DNA of 64,000 nt. Source: Micromonospora cabrerizensis (GTDB lineage Bacteria > Actinomycetota > Actinomycetes > Mycobacteriales > Micromonosporaceae). Below the pieces are notes generated by a model. That model was not told the origin of the DNA. It was given only the letters and a program-made list of their open reading frames with translations, and made no database searches. Positions 58,584-64,000 of this stretch are shown piece after piece. Every line of letters starts with the position of its first letter. The first letter of the stretch is position 1. The position numbers were made by a program, and so were the translations under genes. The stretch is from contig NZ_JAKKFI010000049.1 of assembly GCF_022230955.1 (NCBI RefSeq), forward strand, positions 62,001 through 126,000. Direction: 5' to 3'.

Positions 58584-59861
58584 ATGAGCGGAAGCAGGTT
58601 GACCCGGCGCCGGGCCATCACCCTGGCCGGCGCCGGGGTGGCCGGGGTCGCCGGAGTGGCGGCCGGCGCGGGGGCGCTACGGAACGGCTCCCACGGCCCG
58701 GCCGCGGCGAGCGATCACCCGGCCGGGGCGGTGCCCTTCTACGGTGAGCACCAGGCCGGCATCGTCACCCCCGCTCAGGACCGGTTGCACTTCGTCGCCT
58801 TCGACGTGATCACCAAGGACCGGGCCCGGCTGGTCGAGCTGCTCGAAGAGTGGTCCGCCGCCGCCGCCCGGATGACCGCGGGACGGGACGCCGGGATCCT
58901 CGGCGCGGTCGGCGGGATGCCGGAGGCCCCACCGGACGACACCGGCGAGGCGCTCGGTCTGCCACCCGCGCAGCTCACCCTGACGATCGGCTTCGGGCCG
59001 ACGCTGTTCCGCGACGCCGACGGACGGGACCGCTTCGGCATCGCCGACCGGCGGCCCGCAGCCCTGGCCGAGCTGCCGAAGTTCCCGGGTGACGCGTTGC
59101 AGCCGCAGCTCTCCGGCGGCGACCTCTGCGTGCAGGCGTGCGCCAACGATCCGCAGGTGGCGGTGCACGCGATCCGTAACCTGGCTCGGCTGGGCATGGG
59201 TGTGGTGAGCGTCCGCTGGTCGCAGCTCGGCTTCGGGCGTACCTCGTCGACCTCCCGCGACCAGGCCACCCCGCGCAACCTGTTCGGCTTCAAGGACGGC
59301 ACGGCCAACCTGAAGGCCGAGGACACCGACCTGCTGCGCGACCAGTTGTGGGTGCAGCCGGGCGACGGGCCGGACTGGATGGCCGGGGGTTCGTACCTGG
59401 TCACCCGCAAGATCCGGATGCTCGTGGAGACCTGGGACCGCACCTCCCTCGCCGAGCAGGAGGAGATCGTCGGCCGGAGCAAGGGCAGCGGTGCGCCGCT
59501 CGGTCGGGCCGACGAGTTCGACGAGCCGGACTTCGCGGCACGCGGCACGGACGGCAAGCCGGCGATCGCCGAGTATGCCCACGTCACGCTGGCCCACCCG
59601 AGCCGGAACAGCGGTGCCCGCTTGCTGCGTCGGGGCTACAACTTCGTCGACGGCTCGGACGGCCTCGGACGGCTCGACGCGGGCCTCTTCTTCATCGCCT
59701 ACCAGCGCGATCCGCGCCGCCAGTTCGTGCCGATCCAGACCCAGCTGGCCCGGCACGACGTGATGAACGAATATCTGCGGCACGTCTCCAGCGGTGTGTT
59801 CGCCTGCCCAGCCGGGGTACGCGACGGCGGTGACCACTGGGGGCGTGCCCTCTTCGGTTGA
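58584..59861 (+). CDS. efeB: EfeB dye-decolourising peroxidase (Tat-exported)
   Basis: The 425-residue heme peroxidase is exported through the Tat path (LTRRRAITLAGAGVAGVAGV). The catalytic Asp is D238 in FGFKDGTANL, the GxxDG motif of DyP peroxidases. The heme-ligand His region AHVTLAHPSRNSGARLLRRG and the distal RGYNFVDG are also present. EfeB is thought to oxidise ferrous iron or free iron from heme before uptake by EfeO and EfeU. ATG at 58584. The following 225 bases up to mtrA hold no clear gene. Confidence 0.94.
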   Translation: MSGSRLTRRRAITLAGAGVAGVAGVAAGAGALRNGSHGPAAASDHPAGAVPFYGEHQAGIVTPAQDRLHFVAFDVITKDRARLVELLEEWSAAAARMTAGRDAGILGAVGGMPEAPPDDTGEALGLPPAQLTLTIGFGPTLFRDADGRDRFGIADRRPAALAELPKFPGDALQPQLSGGDLCVQACANDPQVAVHAIRNLARLGMGVVSVRWSQLGFGRTSSTSRDQATPRNLFGFKDGTANLKAEDTDLLRDQLWVQPGDGPDWMAGGSYLVTRKIRMLVETWDRTSLAEQEEIVGRSKGSGAPLGRADEFDEPDFAARGTDGKPAIAEYAHVTLAHPSRNSGARLLRRGYNFVDGSDGLGRLDAGLFFIAYQRDPRRQFVPIQTQLARHDVMNEYLRHVSSGVFACPAGVRDGGDHWGRALFG

Positions 59862-60086
59862 CCGTCGTCTGGATGGCGACAACGGAATCTGTCCGGGCTG
59901 CGGTGGCGCCGGGCGGCGCCGAAGGGGGATCATGGTGGCAGCCAGGCCCGGGAGTTCGTTCCGTGCGCCCGGCGCCGCAGCACGTGACGCCGCCGCCGGT
60001 CGCGGTGACAGGTCCGTCGGCGATGCTTTCCCCTCACCGGCAGACGCCGGTCCCACCGAACTGAATGAGGATGCAATATTAATCCC

Positions 60087-60776
60087 ATGAGAGCCCGCGT
60101 ACTGGTGGTCGACGACGACCCCGCGCTCGCCGAGATGCTCGGCATCGTGCTGCGTAGTGAGGGTTTCCTGCCCTCGTTCGTTGCGGACGGCGAGCGGGCG
60201 TTGGCCGCATTTCGTGACAGTCGTCCCGATATCGTGCTGCTCGACCTGATGCTTCCCGGGATGAGTGGTATCGACGTCGCCCGGTCGATCCGGGCGGAGT
60301 CCGGCGTGCCGATTGTCATGCTGACCGCCAAGAGCGACACCGTGGATGTCGTGCTCGGTCTGGAGTCCGGCGCCGACGACTACGTGGTCAAGCCGTTCAA
60401 GCCCAAGGAGCTGGTCGCCCGGATGCGGGCCCGACTGCGCCGGGGCGAGGACGTGGCCCCCGAGATGCTGACCATCGGGCCGCCCGACAACCAGATCACC
60501 ATCGACGTGCCCGCGCACACCGTCAGTCGTAACGACGAGGAGGTGAAGCTGACTCCGCTGGAGTTCGACCTGCTGGTCGCGCTCGCCCGCAAGCCACGTC
60601 AGGTCTTCACCCGTGAGGTGCTGCTGGAGCAGGTCTGGGGTTACCGGCACGCGGCCGACACCCGTCTGGTCAACGTGCACGTCCAGCGGCTGCGGGCCAA
60701 GATCGAGCCGGACCCGGAGCGACCGGAAATCATCCTCACCGTGCGGGGCGTGGGCTACAAGGCGGGGACCGGATAG
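60087..60776 (+). CDS. mtrA: Response regulator MtrA
   Basis: The 229-residue OmpR-type regulator of envelope and division genes has phospho-acceptor D53 (IVLLDLMLPGMSG), K in MLTAKSDT, YVVKPFKPKELVARMRARLR, then a winged helix (LTPLEFDLLVALARKPRQVF and LVNVHVQRLRAKIE). These match MtrA closely, and mtrB and lpqB follow. ATG at 60087; 12 bases separate it from mtrB. In actinobacteria MtrA controls cell-wall metabolism and development. Confidence 0.95.
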   Translation: MRARVLVVDDDPALAEMLGIVLRSEGFLPSFVADGERALAAFRDSRPDIVLLDLMLPGMSGIDVARSIRAESGVPIVMLTAKSDTVDVVLGLESGADDYVVKPFKPKELVARMRARLRRGEDVAPEMLTIGPPDNQITIDVPAHTVSRNDEEVKLTPLEFDLLVALARKPRQVFTREVLLEQVWGYRHAADTRLVNVHVQRLRAKIEPDPERPEIILTVRGVGYKAGTG

Positions 60777-60788
60777 CCTGGTCGCACT

Positions 60789-62543
60789 GTGTCGACCACG
60801 CCCCCACCCTCCCCCAGCACGGCTGCCCGCCGGCCCAGCGCCGGCGGGGAGGTCTGGCGCGCGGTGAGCGGCCGGGTCGCCCGCGTGGTGGCCCGGGTGC
60901 ACCAGACCTGGCGTCGCTCACTCCAGGTGCGGGTCGTGACCATCACGCTGGTCGCGTCCAGCCTGCTGGTCGGCGGTTTCGCGTTCCTGATCGCCGACAA
61001 GATCACCACCATCCTGCTCGACAGCGCCCGCAGCGACGTCCGGCAGCGGGTGACCAGCGGTGCCAGCTACGCGGCCAAGCAGGTCTCGCTCTACGGTCAG
61101 CCGCAGGAGGCGCAGCTCCAGGAGACCATCGACGGCACGGTCAACTACCTCGCCGGTGGCGACCCCCAGCAGACCAGCGGGGTGGTGGTGGCGATCACCG
61201 CCGACGACTATCCCACCGAGATCCAGACGCGCACCGCGCCCTCCGCGAACGTCCAACTGCTGATCAGCCCGGAGCTGCGGGCCGCGGTCGCCGACGGCAA
61301 GGTCGCCAGCCAGATCCGCACCGGCCGGCTCACCGGGAAATCCACCAAATACCTGGTGTACGGGTCGCCCGTGCCCACCAGCTTCGGCCAGATCGAGCTC
61401 TACTATCTGGTGCCGCTGACCCGGCAGGACGTCACCGCCGCCGACGCCCGAGCCACCGTGGTGGCCACCGGCGTCGCCCTGGTGATCCTGCTCGGGCTGC
61501 TTGCGGCGCTGGTCACCCGCCTGGTGGTCAACCCGGTCCGCGTCGCCGCGCGCACCGCCCAGCGGCTCTCCGCCGGTCTGCTCGACCAGCGGATGGTGGT
61601 CAACGGTGAGGACGACCTCGCCCTGCTGGCCGCCTCGTTCAACCAGATGGCCACCAACCTGCAACGGCAGATCCTCCGCCTGGAGGAGATGTCCCGGTTG
61701 CAGCGCCGCTTCACCTCCGACGTCTCGCACGAACTGCGTACCCCGTTGACCACGGTCCGGATGGCCGCCGACCTGATCTTCGCCGAGCGCGACGAGTTCG
61801 ACCCGGCGGTGGCCCGCAGCGCCGAGCTGCTCCAAGCCGAACTGGACCGGTTCGAGGAGCTGCTCACCGACCTGTTGGAGATCAGCCGCTTCGACGCGGG
61901 CTTCGCCATGCTGGATTCCGAGCCGACCGACCTGGTGCCGGTGGTGCACCGGGTGGTCGACCGGCTGGCCGGCCTTGCCGAGCGGGTGGGCGTCCCGATC
62001 GAGCTCGACCTGCCGGGCGCGCCGGTGATCGCCGAGGTCGACCCCCGCCGGGTCGAGCGGGTCCTGCGCAACCTGGTCGGCAACGCCGTCGAGCACGGTG
62101 AGGCCCGTCCGGTGCTGATCACCCTCGGCGTCGACGAGACCGCCGTGGCGATCACCGTCCGCGACCGGGGTGTGGGGTTGAAGGCGGGCGAGGAGAAGCT
62201 GGTGTTCAACCGGTTCTGGCGGGCGGACCCGTCCCGGGCTCGGCAGACCGGTGGCACCGGCCTGGGCCTGTCGATCAGCCTGGAGGACGCCCGGCTGCAC
62301 GGCGGTTGGCTGGAGGCGTGGGGTGCTCCCGGGCAGGGTGCGCAGTTCCGGCTCACCCTGCCGGCCCGTGCCGGCGACCGGCTGACCACCTCGCCGCTGC
62401 GGCTGGTGCCGGCCGACGCCGCGCTGCCCTTCGGCGGCCCTCGCGACGGCGGCCCACTGGCCATCGGCCCGGGCACCGGTGGGGCGTTGGCGATCGGCCC
62501 GGCCCCGACCGGGGACGGGCAACGGGCGGAGGTGCGCTCATGA
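60789..62543 (+). CDS. mtrB: Sensor histidine kinase MtrB
   Basis: The 584-residue kinase has an N-terminal span at ~50-75 (VVTITLVASSLLVGGFAFLI), a large outside sensor domain to about 225, a second span (VVATGVALVILLGLLAALVT), HAMP, H-box H314 (SDVSHELRTPLTTVRM), N-box NLVGNAVEHG and G-box GTGLGLSISLEDARLHGG. The C-terminal ~50 residues are a Gly/Pro-rich extension. GTG at 60789. Its stop overlaps lpqB (ATGA). Confidence 0.95.
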   Translation: MSTTPPPSPSTAARRPSAGGEVWRAVSGRVARVVARVHQTWRRSLQVRVVTITLVASSLLVGGFAFLIADKITTILLDSARSDVRQRVTSGASYAAKQVSLYGQPQEAQLQETIDGTVNYLAGGDPQQTSGVVVAITADDYPTEIQTRTAPSANVQLLISPELRAAVADGKVASQIRTGRLTGKSTKYLVYGSPVPTSFGQIELYYLVPLTRQDVTAADARATVVATGVALVILLGLLAALVTRLVVNPVRVAARTAQRLSAGLLDQRMVVNGEDDLALLAASFNQMATNLQRQILRLEEMSRLQRRFTSDVSHELRTPLTTVRMAADLIFAERDEFDPAVARSAELLQAELDRFEELLTDLLEISRFDAGFAMLDSEPTDLVPVVHRVVDRLAGLAERVGVPIELDLPGAPVIAEVDPRRVERVLRNLVGNAVEHGEARPVLITLGVDETAVAITVRDRGVGLKAGEEKLVFNRFWRADPSRARQTGGTGLGLSISLEDARLHGGWLEAWGAPGQGAQFRLTLPARAGDRLTTSPLRLVPADAALPFGGPRDGGPLAIGPGTGGALAIGPAPTGDGQRAEVRS

Positions 62544-64000
62544 GACGACCTTCTCTGCTCGGGGCACTCGGTGTGATGGTGCTGCTGGGTGCCGGTTGTG
62601 GCATCCCGGCCGTCTCCGACGTGCGGGTGGACGGCAAGGGCGGGGCGGTGACGGGGGCCGGCGGCTTCGACGTCCGGCGTAGTGAGCCGCCGACGCGGAC
62701 GGCTGGCGGCAGCGACAAGGAGGCGTTCCTGCGCAACTTCCTGTCCGCCGCCGCCGGCGAGCCGGACCGGGCGTACGAGCGGGTCAAGGCGTTCGTCGCC
62801 CCGGAGGACAAGCCCCGCCTACAGGACAAGAAGGGCAGCGAGGTCGCGCTGAACGTGGTCCGGCTGCGCGAGGCGGTCTACACCCTCAACAGCGACTCCA
62901 CCACCACCGTGAAGATCACGGTGCAGCAGATCGGTGTGCTGCGGGCCAACGGCACCCTCGCCCCGCCCGTGGCGACCGAGACGGAGTACGAGTTCGGGCT
63001 GCGCGGCGCGGCGCTGGACGGCGGCACCAACGACGAGCGTGCCGGCTTCTACATCCTCGACCCGCCGAACGTGCTGCTGCTCAGCGACGTGGCGCTCAAG
63101 CAGTACTACCAGGAGGAGACGATCTACTTCTGGAGTTCCGACCGCAGCCGGCTGGTGCCCGACCAGCGCTACCGGCCGGTCGCGGTGCCCAACGAGCGCC
63201 GGGTCAACGAGGTGGTGAAGTGGCTGGTCGGCGGCCCTTCCGACTGGCTGCGCCCGGGTGTCGTCGGGCTGCCCGACCGCACCGAGCTGATCAACAATGC
63301 CACCGGCGCGAACAACCGGTGGGAGGTCAACCTGGACATGTCCGGTGACGACCAGAACAGCATCGACCAGCTGATCACCCAGCTTGCCTGGTCACTCGGC
63401 GACCTGACGGGCGAGCTGGAGTTGAAGATCCGCAACAACTCGCAGCCCGTGCAGGACCTCAACGAGCGGCGAAACCCCCAGCAGCTCTACCCGAACGCCC
63501 AGAGCCCACAGCGGTTCGGCGTGTACGACGGCGCCATCCACCCGCTCGACTTCGACGGCGAGCCCAGCGGGACGGTGCCGCTGGCGCCGGAGGCCAACCG
63601 CAACATCATTTCCGCCGACCTGGCGTTGGCCCGGGACCAGCGGGTCCTCGCCGCGATGGTGGTCAACGGCAGCAGCAACGGCCGGTACCGTCTCGCGGTG
63701 GGCACGGCTGTCGCGCCGGTCTCGGTCATCAGTCGCAGCGGCACCGAATACTCCTCGATGAGTCGGCCGGTCTGGCTGCGTACGGCCGACGCCCGTGCCG
63801 GTCGCGGCCTGGTCGTGGCCGACGGGCAGCTCTACCGGTTCGACGAGGCGGCACGGATGTACCCGGTGCCGCTGAACCTGCCCACCTCTGACGTCACCGC
63901 GGTCGCCGCCGCGCTGGACGGCCAGCGGGTCGCGCTGATCGCCGGTGGAAAGCTCTACGTCGCCGTGGTCAACCTGGACGGCGGCGGGGTCTCCATCGGC
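62540..64000 (+). CDS. lpqB: Lipoprotein LpqB, N-terminal part (runs off the window)
   Basis: LpqB partners MtrB outside the membrane. ATG at 62540 overlaps the mtrB stop. The signal ends in lipobox LGAGC (then GIPAVSDVRV). A GerMN-like domain (PNERRVNEVVKWLVGGPSDW, GLPDRTELINNATG) is followed by the beginning of a beta-propeller (NRNIISADLALARDQRVLAA). The frame is open to the last base, 487 codons in, so about the last 100 codons are outside. Confidence 0.93.
   Translation, partial: MRRPSLLGALGVMVLLGAGCGIPAVSDVRVDGKGGAVTGAGGFDVRRSEPPTRTAGGSDKEAFLRNFLSAAAGEPDRAYERVKAFVAPEDKPRLQDKKGSEVALNVVRLREAVYTLNSDSTTTVKITVQQIGVLRANGTLAPPVATETEYEFGLRGAALDGGTNDERAGFYILDPPNVLLLSDVALKQYYQEETIYFWSSDRSRLVPDQRYRPVAVPNERRVNEVVKWLVGGPSDWLRPGVVGLPDRTELINNATGANNRWEVNLDMSGDDQNSIDQLITQLAWSLGDLTGELELKIRNNSQPVQDLNERRNPQQLYPNAQSPQRFGVYDGAIHPLDFDGEPSGTVPLAPEANRNIISADLALARDQRVLAAMVVNGSSNGRYRLAVGTAVAPVSVISRSGTEYSSMSRPVWLRTADARAGRGLVVADGQLYRFDEAARMYPVPLNLPTSDVTAVAAALDGQRVALIAGGKLYVAVVNLDGGGVSIG

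Overview
The window is about 72% G+C. It has frequent GTG starts, many ATGA/GTGA start-stop overlaps, and a gene set (whiB, mtrAB-lpqB, fbiA/B/C for coenzyme F420, DUF5753/DUF397 pairs, WXG100-type toxins) that points to a high-GC actinobacterium. A Micromonosporaceae member, probably Micromonospora, fits best. I base this on protein character and on the style of intergenic repeats; no database was searched. No tRNA, rRNA, CRISPR, integrase or transposase was recognised.

Left part (1-26.5 kb) is mostly conserved chromosome. It holds the end of an acyl-CoA dehydrogenase; a reverse-strand ECF sigma / zf-HC2 anti-sigma / ABC exporter operon (0.6-4.8 kb); a Bcr/CflA-type MFS exporter; a hotdog thioesterase; acetoacetyl-CoA synthetase; a TIGR03089-like protein; a GT4 glycosyltransferase followed by GDP-mannose pyrophosphorylase (manC); a NUDIX hydrolase; a DUF5937-like ArsR-type regulator; fbiB-fbiA and fbiC (F420 synthesis); a DUF4331 operon; whiB with a palindromic promoter; a degenerate DUF1025 metallopeptidase; and DUF3499.

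Middle part (26.5-47.6 kb) looks like accessory DNA inserted into that order. It holds a DUF5753-HTH/DUF397 pair, a potDABC-like polyamine importer, a secreted G5-domain protein, and a five-gene vancomycin-resistance-like operon (VanR/VanS-like pair, fold-type-II PLP racemase/dehydratase, D-Ala-D-X ligase, VanX dipeptidase). Next come a duplicated secreted domain protein and a polymorphic-toxin locus: a deaminase/SUKH-3 protein, a YbaB-like protein, a WXG100-like protein, a 1473-residue toxin with papain-like glutamine-deamidase and RelA/SpoT-like domains, and candidate immunity genes. Endonuclease V closes this part.

Right part (48-64 kb) returns to the conserved order: manB, Trm112-like, SIS-domain protein, CDF transporter, manA, sahH, the EfeUOB iron uptake operon with a candidate iron box, then mtrA-mtrB-lpqB, which runs off the end. 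From memory, the core order resembles the Mycobacterium tuberculosis lpqB-mtrBA-sahH-manA-manB-DUF3499-whiB2-fbiAB-manC block.

Two kinds of non-coding structure recur. Six long intergenic palindromes lie between genes. At least five genes have tandem repeats that include or directly follow their own stop codon.
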